DNA from: an uncultured Campylobacter sp.
GTDB lineage: Bacteria; Campylobacterota; Campylobacteria; Campylobacterales; Campylobacteraceae
Reading direction: 5' to 3'
Length of the DNA: 15,860 bases
NCBI RefSeq assembly: GCF_938040115.1
Contig: NZ_CALHXD010000040.1
Location: 1-15,860 of the forward strand
In this document: positions 8,357 to 14,308 of the stretch, piece after piece
How positions within the stretch are numbered: the stretch's first letter is position 1
Layout: every line of letters begins with the position of its first letter
Made by a program: the position numbers and the translations under genes
The notes under the pieces: generated by a model
Databases searched by the model: none
What the model was told of the DNA's origin: nothing
The model's input: the letters and a program-made list of their open reading frames with translations, nothing else

Positions 8357-8390
8357 ACCTATGTATTTACTTTATTTTTAAGGAGGCTTT

Positions 8391-9029
8391 ATGCAAGAGG
8401 CAAACGACGGCAAAAAGCTAGCGATCGGCACCGTTGCCTTGATCCTAGCTATCGTCTTTTTCGGCGGTTTCTTAAAGGATGTCGCAGGCGGCATTTTTGA
8501 TTTCGGCAAGCTAACCGGACAGTTTCCGGAGTGGTTTAAGACCGCAGGCGGCACAAGCGCAAAGGGTGGTTTTATATTTGCGCTTAGCTTGGTTCCTGCG
8601 ATCATGCTAGCCCTTGGGTTTGTAGCGATATTTGAGAGATATTACGCGCTTTACGCGGCTTCGCGCTGGCTAACTCCCGTGCTAAAGCCTCTCATCGGTA
8701 TCCCAGGATGTTGCTCGATCTCGCTCATAGCTAGTACACAAAGCACCGACGCAGGTAGCTCTACGGCTAAATTTTTACGCCAAGACGGCAAGATCACGCA
8801 CAAAGAGCTTTTGATATTTGCCGCATTTCAGTTTAGCGCGGGCGCGATGATCACAAATTTCCTAGCATCTTTCGCTCCGTTACTTTTGGTTGCGGACAAA
8901 AATGGAGCCCTAGCGCCTATATCTATCGCGGCGGGCTTGGGAATTATTTTGGTGTTTAAGGTATTTGGGGCAAATTTGATGAGACTTTACGTCAAAAAAT
9001 TCGTAAAAGACGGGGAGACTGAAGTATGA
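8391..9029 (+). CDS. YjiH-like inner-membrane protein with nucleoside-recognition (Gate) domain
   Basis: A 212-residue membrane protein of the YjiH type, related to the Gate-domain (nucleoside recognition) proteins that include SpmA and SpmB of spore formers. Membrane segments are predicted by eye at about residues 11-29, 60-82, 140-168 and 175-195. The most striking stretch lies between the second and third: IGIPGCCSISLIASTQSTDA (102-121), rich in Gly, Ser, Cys and Thr and placed as a re-entrant or pore loop would be. It heads a three-gene operon, starts after a strong AAGGAGG site and overlaps the next gene by 4 bases (ATGA). In E. coli, yjiG and yjiH sit beside iadA, an isoaspartyl dipeptidase; here the same pair sits beside an M20 peptidase. 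A role in moving a peptide-like substrate is inference; the transported molecule is unknown. Confidence 0.85.
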   Translation: MQEANDGKKLAIGTVALILAIVFFGGFLKDVAGGIFDFGKLTGQFPEWFKTAGGTSAKGGFIFALSLVPAIMLALGFVAIFERYYALYAASRWLTPVLKPLIGIPGCCSISLIASTQSTDAGSSTAKFLRQDGKITHKELLIFAAFQFSAGAMITNFLASFAPLLLVADKNGALAPISIAAGLGIILVFKVFGANLMRLYVKKFVKDGETEV

Positions 9030-9490
9030 GCGAGCAAGCTAATAATAAATTATTAACCGACGTTTTCGTAGAAGGCGCTAGAAAGGGCTGGGATATCGCC
9101 GTTCACAACACTATCCCAAACGTCCTTATGGCTTTTGTTATCATACACATCCTAAAGGTCTCTGGCGCACTTGATATCATAGGCAAGTATCTTGGCTTTG
9201 TTATGCTGCCGCTTGGGCTTCCGGGCGAGTCGATAGCGGTTATCATGGCGGCGTTTCTTAGCTGGGGAGGGTCTGCTGGCGTGCTAGTGGCGCTGGTTCA
9301 GGGCGGCACTCTAACGGCTCCCGATATCGCAGTACTGATCCCAGGCATGGCGCTAGTAGGCTCTACGGTGCAGTATATGGGTCGCGTGCTAGGCGTGCTG
9401 GGCATCCCGGGCAAGCACTACTTGGTGCTGTTTGGCATATGTATCCTAAACGCCTATCTGGCTATGTTTGTAATGAGTCTCATCGTATAA
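9026..9490 (+). CDS. YjiG-like inner-membrane protein, partner of the preceding gene
   Basis: A 154-residue membrane protein very similar in size and pattern to E. coli YjiG (about 153 residues). The N-terminal LTDVFVEGARKGWDIA (10-25) is an amphipathic lead-in, followed by PNVLMAFVIIHILKVSGALD (31-50). Further hydrophobic segments lie at about 68-92, 100-118 and 131-152. Conserved-looking glycine turns are LPLGLPGE (61-68), SWGGSAG (79-85) and VLGIPGKHY (124-132). Its start overlaps the stop of the YjiH-like gene (ATGA), so the two are probably made in fixed proportion and form one complex. The M20 peptidase follows after 11 bases. The family is clear; no biochemical function is established for it that I know of. 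Confidence 0.87.
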   Translation: MSEQANNKLLTDVFVEGARKGWDIAVHNTIPNVLMAFVIIHILKVSGALDIIGKYLGFVMLPLGLPGESIAVIMAAFLSWGGSAGVLVALVQGGTLTAPDIAVLIPGMALVGSTVQYMGRVLGVLGIPGKHYLVLFGICILNAYLAMFVMSLIV

Positions 9491-9501
9491 AAGGATAGTC
9501 C

Positions 9502-10620
9502 ATGAAACAAGAGGAGCTGAAACAATATCTAGCCGAGCTAAAGGAGCTAACCGATATCGAGAGTCCGACGTCTAGCATAGAGGGTGTAAATAGCGTCGCA
9601 AAGTGGTTTATAAATAAAGCTGATAAGCTCGGCCTAAAGCACGAAAAGGTCGTGCTTGGCACCGATAAGGTCGCTGACTGCCTACTTATCTCAAATAATC
9701 CGAACGCTGCGAAATTCGACGTGCTTTTCGTTGCGCATATGGATACGGTTTTTCCCGTTGGTTCGGTGCAAAACACCCCTTTTACTCAGAACGAGGGCAG
9801 GGTAAATGCGCTAGGCGTCATCGACGATAAGGGCGGCGCGCTACTATCGCTCTACGTCATCAAGGAGCTTGATCTTAGTAAAATCAACGTCGCTTTGTTT
9901 CTAAACTCGCACGAGGAGACGGGGTCAAATTTCACCAAAGAAAAGATCCGCGAATACGCGAGAAAGTCCAAATTTTGCCTCGTGATGGAGCCTGCTCGCG
10001 AGGACGGCTCGATGGTGGCGACTAGAAAAGGCGTAATGACCTACGTGATAGATTTTCACGGCGTGGGCGCGCATGCGGGCAATCATCCCGAGCTCGGTCG
10101 CTCGGCGCTCGTCGAGGCGGCAAATTTTGTAGTCGAGCTATCAAAGCTGACTGATTTTGCGGCGGGACATACCTTTAACTCCATCATCACAAACGGCGGC
10201 ACCGCGCACAACGTAGTGCCCGAGTTTGCCAGCGTGACCTGCGAGATGAGGTATAAATTTGCCTCCTCGGTCGAGTTTTTTAACAAAAAGTTGGATGAAA
10301 TCCTAAGCAAACCGTTTATAAACGGCGTAACTCACAAAAAGACGCTAATCAACGAAGAAGCGCCGATGATAGACGAGCAAAATTTGCCGAGGATCAAAGC
10401 GGTCTTTGACGAGGTCGCCAAAGAAACGGGCGCAAAGGTGAGCTGGGTGGACGCCGGCGGTCTAAGCGACGGCAATATAACGGCCTCGGCTGGCTGCCCG
10501 ACGATTGACGGACTAGGGCCTACGGGCGGAAATATGCACACCAAAAATGAGTATATGGACGCTAGCTCCGTCGTGCCAAAGTGCAATCTCGTGCTAGACG
10601 TCATCAAAAAGCTTGTTTAA
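9502..10620 (+). CDS. M20-family zinc metallopeptidase, carboxypeptidase G2-like
   Basis: A 372-residue cytosolic di-zinc hydrolase that should cleave short peptides or N-acyl amino acids. The full ligand set is visible: VAHMDTVFP with His79 and Asp81; GVIDDKGG with the bridging Asp108; NSHEETGS with the general base Glu138 and the zinc ligand Glu139; VMEPARED with Glu163; and GGNMHTKNEY with His346. The dimerisation domain (about 175-290) carries GVGAHAGNHPELGRSA with His191, as in carboxypeptidase G2. There is no signal peptide. The ribosome binding site AAAGGA (9491-9496) begins right after the stop of the YjiG-like gene. It is the last gene of the operon, and a perfect hairpin follows the stop codon. 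Substrate specificity cannot be read from the sequence; peptidase T, desuccinylase or aminoacylase-like roles within M20 remain open. Confidence 0.92.
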   Translation: MKQEELKQYLAELKELTDIESPTSSIEGVNSVAKWFINKADKLGLKHEKVVLGTDKVADCLLISNNPNAAKFDVLFVAHMDTVFPVGSVQNTPFTQNEGRVNALGVIDDKGGALLSLYVIKELDLSKINVALFLNSHEETGSNFTKEKIREYARKSKFCLVMEPAREDGSMVATRKGVMTYVIDFHGVGAHAGNHPELGRSALVEAANFVVELSKLTDFAAGHTFNSIITNGGTAHNVVPEFASVTCEMRYKFASSVEFFNKKLDEILSKPFINGVTHKKTLINEEAPMIDEQNLPRIKAVFDEVAKETGAKVSWVDAGGLSDGNITASAGCPTIDGLGPTGGNMHTKNEYMDASSVVPKCNLVLDVIKKLV

Positions 10621-10666
10621 ATTTAAGGCAAAAGGGTCAAATCTGATTCCTTTTGCCTTAAATTTT
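10620..10666 (+). terminator. Perfect 16-bp hairpin closing the transporter-peptidase operon
   Basis: AATTTAAGGCAAAAGG (10620-10635) and CCTTTTGCCTTAAATT (10649-10664) are exact reverse complements with a 13-base loop. The left arm starts on the last base of the peptidase stop codon. A-rich sequence on the left and T-rich on the right make it a plausible Rho-independent terminator in either direction. Confidence 0.8.
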
Positions 10667-10684
10667 AAAATTTTAAAGCCTTGT

Positions 10685-10719
10685 TTTGTGGCTAAATTTA
10701 GTCCAAATTTAGCCACAAA
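10685..10719. repeat. Second perfect inverted repeat, 15 bp, 20 bases after the terminator
   Basis: TTTGTGGCTAAATTT (10685-10699) and AAATTTAGCCACAAA (10705-10719) pair exactly around a 5-base loop (AGTCC). It could be a back-up terminator for the peptidase operon. It is also close enough upstream of the next gene to act as an attenuator or operator; the sequence alone does not decide. Confidence 0.65.
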
Positions 10720-10779
10720 TTTCACCATAAAATTTAAAATAAAAACTGCCAATTTTAACACTCCCATATCCTTTCGTAC

Positions 10780-10785
10780 TATAGT
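10780..10785 (+). promoter_or_regulatory. Candidate -10 box of the Sel1-repeat pseudogene
   Basis: TATAGT, with a second AT-rich box TATAAA at 10791-10796. Either would give a short leader carrying the strong ribosome binding site AAAGGAGG (10804-10811) before the ATG at 10816. The expression signals thus look intact although the coding part is broken. Confidence 0.4.
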
Positions 10786-10815
10786 TTCATTATAAATCTA
10801 TTTAAAGGAGGCGCT

Positions 10816-11522
10816 ATGAAAAAGCTACTTTTGAGTGCTGCGACGATCGGCATTTTGGTTGCTTTTGCTCAGGCAAATCCGTCTGCTGACTACGGCGAAG
10901 CGTTAAAAGCTAAGGCGCAAGGCGATTACGCAAGCGCGACGGCGCTTTTTAAATCTGCTTGCTACGAGGGCGGCAACGACTAGGCAGGGAGGTAAAGCCT
11001 AGAAGGGTACTAAAAGCGCCTGAAAGACCAAAGGATAGCGAAGAGCTGGTAACTGCCGCAAAAGAGTGCCAATAGGGTAGCACCGAGCAGTGCAAAAAGG
11101 CTTTTGGTCTTTATCAAGAAAACCGCCACAGCGAGAAATTTAAAGCATCGTCAAAGGGCTGCGAACTAGGCAGTGCAGTGCTTTGCGAGGAGGCGGGTCT
11201 GGCATACGTGAGAGGTTACGGCGTCCAGCAGGATCAGGGTACTGCCGCTCAGTTTTTCTTAAAAGCTTGTAATGCCAATAACGCATCCGCGTGCGCACGA
11301 ATAGGCGTCATGGCTAGAGATATGGGCAACCTAGGTGCTGCGGCGGAGATACTATATCAAGCGTGTCAGACGCTCCCGTGAGCTTGCAGGGACCTAGCGA
11401 TGATATATCAAAACGACTCATATGACCGCAAAGACGAAGAAAAGGCGCGCGCTTTATATAAAAAGGCGTGCGACGGCGGAGATAATATCGGCTGCGCCGG
11501 ACTTCAGCAGATGGGCCAGTAA
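10816..11522 (+). pseudogene. Broken Hcp-type (cysteine-rich Sel1-repeat) secreted protein gene
   Basis: The start is intact: AAAGGAGG site, ATG, a signal peptide MKKLLLSAATIGILVAFAQA (cleavage likely after Ala20), then the first helical repeat ending ALFKSACYEGGND and a TAG at 10981. Beyond it, Sel1-like repeats continue in a different frame. Examples are GCELGSAVLCEEAGLAYVRG, KACNANNASACARIG and, to the end, KKACDGGDNIGCAGLQQ before TAA at 11520. Repeats of this family carry cysteine pairs with seven residues between them, as in the Helicobacter cysteine-rich (Hcp) proteins. That spacing locates the damage: one base lost near 10981, a TAG at 11073 that replaces a single codon, and a TGA at 11379 where the cysteine pair is one codon too short. 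An intact product would be a periplasmic or secreted protein of about 215 mature residues. Three independent lesions argue against sequencing error. Confidence 0.85.
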
Positions 11523-11536
11523 GGTCATCTAAAGCA

Positions 11537-11589
11537 AAAGACTGCACAGAGGAATAAATTTGAAGCCGAATTTTATTGGCGCAGTCTTT
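11537..11589 (+). terminator. Long hairpin behind the pseudogene, possible terminator
   Basis: AAAGACTGC (11537-11545) and GCAGTCTTT (11581-11589) are exact reverse complements. Between them, AATAAA and TTTATT can pair as an inner stem. It starts 15 bases after the last in-frame stop of the Sel1 pseudogene. There is no T-run after it, so its role is uncertain. Confidence 0.35.
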
Positions 11590-11757
11590 GATTTCGTCGC
11601 GTTTACGGGAATTTTGGCGGACTTGGTTTCGTCAAATTTGAGCTTATTTGACGGCGACAAATTTGACGCCAATAACTCGTTTTTTAAATTTAGCGGCTTA
11701 GATTTTGCTTTTTGCTTATTTTTTAGTAAAATGAGCGCTAAATTTAAAGGAGAAAAT

Positions 11758-11967
11758 ATGCCAAAAGACGCAAACGGAACCGAACTAAACGCGGGAGATA
11801 ACGTAACTCTGATCAAAGATCTAAAAGTAAAAGGCGCTGGCGCGACGCTAAAGCGCGGAACCATGGTGAAAAATATAAAAATCACGGACGACGACAAAGA
11901 AATCGAAGGCAAGATCGATAAAATGGGCGTCATCGTGCTAAAGACGGAGTTTTTAAAGAAGGCCTAG
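11758..11967 (+). CDS. Small stand-alone PhnA/YjdM-type domain protein
   Basis: A 69-residue protein that corresponds to the C-terminal domain of E. coli YjdM (historically PhnA): DANGTELNAGDNVTLIKDLK, then LKRGTMVKNIKI and GKIDKMGVIVLKTEFLKKA. The full-length E. coli protein has an N-terminal zinc ribbon, which is absent here; there is no cysteine at all. Despite the name, the family is not a phosphonate hydrolase, and its function is unknown. The ATG at 11758 is chosen because AAAGGAG (11746-11752) precedes it and the domain begins there. The frame stays open upstream to 11560, but that part has no family resemblance and no ribosome binding site. It stands alone, with no phosphonate genes nearby. 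Confidence 0.85.
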   Translation: MPKDANGTELNAGDNVTLIKDLKVKGAGATLKRGTMVKNIKITDDDKEIEGKIDKMGVIVLKTEFLKKA

Positions 11968-11987
11968 TTTAAATTTGCGCGGTGATT

Positions 11988-12632
11988 ATGCACTGGCGGC
12001 GTGCAAAGAGTTTATTAAAGACGGATATGTATATATTAAAAATATTAAGCAGAGTTGTTAAGATAGCGGCGTTTTTTATAGTTGTTGTACTGTTTTTCTT
12101 ATTGATAGTGTATTTAGCTATTCAAATTTCGCCGTTGTTTAAATTTCCGTACGTTAAAGATCGAGATTTGATTAAATTTAAAGCATTGACGGGTTTAGAA
12201 GGCGAAACTCTACTGATATATCGCAAGAAGGTTCCTGATGGTGTTTGTTTTAATAAATGGCAGACTTGTATCTGTTATACGCATTTTATAAAAGCGGATA
12301 AGCCTTTTACTGCAACGCAACAAACGATGACGCTAGATGGCTATGAGCTTGTTTCCAAGTCTGACTGTGTAGCGCAAACTAAAAATTTACATGAATTGAA
12401 ATTATCGTGGGCAGCACCGTTTTATCACTATGCCGGCAGTCGGGAGTATTTGATTTACGGTTCGACTGAAAATTTAAACCTAACCGTATTAATGAATGAT
12501 AAAAGACAGATATGGCACAAAGAGGATCATATACCGTGGGGGCAGCCAATAAAATATGATCATGAGGTGATTTTATATCCCGAGTTTAATATGATTCAAA
12601 TAAATACTTTAGGGTATTATAGCGTGCGTTAA
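11988..12632 (+). CDS. Membrane-anchored protein of unknown function, AT-rich
   Basis: I do not recognise this protein. With the ATG at 11988 it has 214 residues. A GTG at 11982 and an ATG at 12027 are alternatives; none has a strong ribosome binding site, and the 12027 start (about 201 residues) would still keep the membrane segment. One transmembrane helix lies at about residues 24-46 (AAFFIVVVLFFLLIVYLAIQ) after a basic leader, so the roughly 165-residue remainder is probably periplasmic. That part has four cysteines: one, then a CIC pair 7 to 9 residues later, and a fourth about 31 residues on, suited to disulfides. It also has many aromatic residues. Base composition is visibly more AT-rich than the genes around it, and codons ending in A or T dominate, which suggests recent acquisition. 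It ends 27 bases before the rnpB promoter. Confidence 0.75.
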   Translation: MHWRRAKSLLKTDMYILKILSRVVKIAAFFIVVVLFFLLIVYLAIQISPLFKFPYVKDRDLIKFKALTGLEGETLLIYRKKVPDGVCFNKWQTCICYTHFIKADKPFTATQQTMTLDGYELVSKSDCVAQTKNLHELKLSWAAPFYHYAGSREYLIYGSTENLNLTVLMNDKRQIWHKEDHIPWGQPIKYDHEVILYPEFNMIQINTLGYYSVR

Positions 12633-12658
12633 AAAGCTATCCTTAAACCCCAAAAAGC

Positions 12659-12664
12659 TATAAT
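12659..12664 (+). promoter_or_regulatory. -10 box of rnpB
   Basis: A perfect TATAAT, placed 7 bases before the first paired base of the RNase P RNA (12672). The -35 region shows no consensus, as expected for Campylobacter. Confidence 0.8.
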
Positions 12665-12671
12665 CTCGCTC

Positions 12672-12994
12672 AAGGTATGGCAAGTGATTGCTTTTGCGTA
12701 TGCAAAAGAGGAAAGTCCGAGCTGCAATAAGACGGAGTTCCATCTAACGGATGGCTGGGGCGACCCAAGGGACAGTGTAACAGAAAGCAAACTGCCGCTT
12801 CGGCGGTAAAGGTGAAACGGCGGGGTAAGAGCCCACCAGCGCGGCGTGCAAGCGCGGCGGCTATATAAACCCAACTCGCAGCAAGAAGGGATGGTTTTGA
12901 GTCTTATGTCAAACCCTTCGCTAGAGCCAAATTGTAAAATTTGGAGTAGATAAATAATCACTCACGACAGAACTCGGCTTATCGCCATGCCTTT
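12672..12994 (+). ncRNA. rnpB: RNase P RNA (bacterial type A)
   Basis: The catalytic RNA that removes 5' leaders from tRNA precursors. Conserved blocks are all present: the P3 hairpin CTTTTGC-GTAT-GCAAAAG (12691-12708); the universal GAGGAAAGTCCGAGCT (12708-12723) that forms P4 with the distal ACAGAACTCGGCTTA near the 3' end; the GGGACAGTGTAACAGAAAGC region; and GGTGAAACGGCGGGGTAAGA followed by GCCCACC. The ends pair as P1: GGTATGGC (12674-12681) with GCCATGCC (12984-12991), with one wobble pair. Length is about 323 bases. It has its own TATAAT promoter and is followed by a T-run. It is the only RNA gene I can support in the window. Confidence 0.97.
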
Positions 12995-12997
12995 TTT
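12992..12997 (+). terminator. T-run after the rnpB closing helix
   Basis: Six T residues follow directly on the 3' arm of P1, so transcription probably ends here without a separate terminator hairpin. Confidence 0.6.
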
Positions 12998-13111
12998 ACT
13001 ACTTTTATTTCATCAAGTTTTTAAATTTATGTGTTTTTACTGCGACAAACCGCTATCTTAACGGCGCGTTTTGCAAATTTAAGCTGAGGTTTGCGGCGAC
13101 CGTGCGGCAGA

Positions 13112-13133
13112 GTAAAATTTGGTCAAATTTTAC
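13112..13133. repeat. 22-base near-perfect palindrome between rnpB and the SMI1/KNR4-like gene
   Basis: GTAAAATTTG (13112-13121) and CAAATTTTAC (13124-13133) are exact reverse complements with two bases between them. The spacer 12998-13212 otherwise holds only scattered TTTAAATTTG words and no gene. It lies behind two convergent units, so it could be a protein binding site or a transcription barrier, or a by-product of the abundant AAATTT word. Confidence 0.5.
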
Positions 13134-13212
13134 GAGGTGGAATCGGTTTTAAATTTGACGGCTGCGGATAGGGTTTAAATTTGAAACTGCGCAAGACGCG
13201 TCCTATTTGATT

Positions 13213-13629
13213 TTAAATATCCCAAATTTCTAAAATTTGCGGGCACATAGCATTAACGGCTAGCTTAAATTTAGATTTTTGTTCGTCGCTCGGTTCGTCT
13301 ATGGTCTCAAATTTTCCAAATAGCTCGGCGATCTCAAGCCAGCCTGCTATATCCAGATCAAATTTAACCAAATTTGACGTGCAAAGATAACCCGCGTCAT
13401 GATCGTAAAAAGCAACCTTGCCGTCATCTAAACAGACAAGCCAAAGATCGCCTACGCCGGTATCTGCAAAGATATAAAACTCGCGCACTATCTCGCTCTC
13501 GCCCTCAAAAACAAATTTCGTTTCATTGTTAAATTTGGCTAATTCATGCTCCTTTAGCACTCTAAAGTCGCCCGCTATATCCGCACCGAGTCTATTTTTT
13601 AAAGCGTCCTTTATAGCGTTTTTCGTCAT
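13213..13629 (-). CDS. SMI1/KNR4-like (SUKH-like) small protein
   Basis: A 138-residue soluble protein with no signal peptide. The central stretch, IFADTGVGDLWLVCLDDGKV followed by AFYDHDAG (about residues 52-79), has the Gly-Asp, strand, Asp-Gly-Lys-Val and Asp-His-Asp pattern seen in the SMI1/KNR4 (SUKH) fold. Hydrophobic-acidic helices follow (about 85-110). The classic N-terminal part of that fold is less clear, so the assignment is tentative. SUKH proteins often act as immunity proteins against polymorphic toxins, but no toxin gene is visible here. It lies downstream of the flagellar operon in the same direction, separated by a terminator, so it is probably transcribed on its own. AAAGG about ten bases before the ATG is the likely ribosome binding site. 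Confidence 0.6.
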   Translation of the reverse strand: MTKNAIKDALKNRLGADIAGDFRVLKEHELAKFNNETKFVFEGESEIVREFYIFADTGVGDLWLVCLDDGKVAFYDHDAGYLCTSNLVKFDLDIAGWLEIAELFGKFETIDEPSDEQKSKFKLAVNAMCPQILEIWDI

Positions 13630-13671
13630 ATTTTTTGCCTTTGTTGGGTAAATTTTAGAAGGGAATTTGAG

Positions 13672-13710
13672 ATAAAAGCGCCGTAAATTTGAGAAATTAT
13701 TTACGACGCT
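13672..13710 (-). terminator. Terminator of the fliD-fliS operon
   Basis: On the minus strand, AGCGTCGTAAAT (13710-13699) pairs with ATTTACGGCGCT (13688-13677) over 12 positions with one U-G wobble and a 10-base loop, followed by TTTTAT. The stop codon of the last gene (TAA, 13703-13701) lies inside the stem. Confidence 0.75.
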
Positions 13711-13919
13711 ATGTATTTTTTTACGTTTTTTAGTTTTTCTAGCTCTTTGCCGAGCTCGGTTCTGTTTTTTTGTATCAAATTTATCGCTGCACCCAGAAGT
13801 TCCTGAGCTTGCAGGGCATCCTCTAGGCTGTCAAATTTACTAGGAGTCTCGTCCGCTAGTGCCGCGATAGTCTCCGCGTCATTGCTAGCGACGGCTATTT
13901 TTAGCTCATCCAGCCACAT
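13701..13919 (-). CDS. Small helical protein in the fliT position, unknown function
   Basis: A 72-residue protein starting MWLDELKIAVASND. The ATG at 13919 is preferred over a TTG at 13958, because the extra residues would be an out-of-frame reading of fliS. It overlaps the end of fliS by 14 bases, which indicates translational coupling. The sequence is almost entirely helical and highly charged: ETIAALADE, then a likely coiled coil SLEDALQAQELLGAAINLIQ and KNRTELGKELEKLKNVKKYI. In many flagellated bacteria the gene after fliS is fliT, a small helical chaperone of FliD; size, fold type and position fit, but there is no clear FliT signature. A small conserved gene at this place in Campylobacter is usually annotated as hypothetical. 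The operon terminator overlaps its stop codon. Confidence 0.8.
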   Translation of the reverse strand: MWLDELKIAVASNDAETIAALADETPSKFDSLEDALQAQELLGAAINLIQKNRTELGKELEKLKNVKKYIAS

Positions 13920-14298
13920 CGGCTTGCCCCGCGCCAGTCGTCTCTTTCCATGCTTCAAGTAGCTGTTTGGTTACGCTCACGACCTCGTTTAGGCTCTGCT
14001 CGTCGTTGTTTATATTTGCCATCGACAGCAGTTGGATCTGCCTCGTATAAAGTCCGCTTAGATAGTGTGCGATGCTACCTTGGTTGTAATCTAGCGAGTT
14101 TAGAAGCTCGATAAAGATAGCGTTCGTGCGGTTTATAAAATATACTTTTTTCTCCACGTCGTTATCTTGCATCGCTTTTCTAGCTCTAAAAATAAATCTC
14201 AAAACGCCCTCGTAAAGCATCTCGATGAGCTTAGTAGGCGACTCGATGCCGCCTACTGCGTTTTGCGAATACGCCGCGTGTGCAGTGTTGTATTGCAT
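13906..14298 (-). CDS. fliS: Flagellin export chaperone FliS
   Basis: Cytosolic chaperone that binds the C-terminus of flagellin and keeps it unpolymerised until export. The 130 residues match the family. The N-terminus has the typical AAYSQNAVGGIESPTKLIEM stretch, followed by LYEGVLRFIFRARKAMQDND (residues 29-48), NRTNAIFIELLNSLD (56-70) and LYTRQIQLLSMANINND (83-99), and ends in an Ala/Gly-rich tail. It starts 10 bases after the fliD stop. The ribosome binding site AAAGGT (14310-14305) overlaps that stop codon, so the two genes are coupled. It overlaps the following small gene by 14 bases. Confidence 0.95.
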   Translation of the reverse strand: MQYNTAHAAYSQNAVGGIESPTKLIEMLYEGVLRFIFRARKAMQDNDVEKKVYFINRTNAIFIELLNSLDYNQGSIAHYLSGLYTRQIQLLSMANINNDEQSLNEVVSVTKQLLEAWKETTGAGQADVAG

Positions 14299-14308
14299 AA
14301 ATTTACCT

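Larger units (their letters stand above)
7868..8390. other. 523-base gene-free spacer between truD and the YjiH-like gene
   Basis: I find no convincing gene here. A 77-codon open frame at 7980-8213 starts with TTG, has no ribosome binding site and resembles nothing I know. The first third contains small self-complementary words (TTTGCTCGCAAA, CTGCAAGCAG) and a nested inverted repeat (7944-7995). The last 170 bases are much more AT-rich and probably hold the control region of the following operon, including a weak Fur-box-like match and a -10 box. Confidence 0.6.

Noticed and set aside
10613..10795. A 60-codon open frame across the two hairpins behind the peptidase gene
   Set aside because: The sequence is explained by the inverted repeats, and the peptide is low-complexity Lys/Phe/Asn.
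11560..11757. In-frame upstream extension of the PhnA-domain gene
   Set aside because: The extra 66 residues match nothing in the family, and a clear ribosome binding site sits directly before the ATG at 11758.
12629..12961. A 110-codon open frame on the minus strand
   Set aside because: It lies almost entirely across rnpB, whose RNA structure fully explains the conserved sequence.
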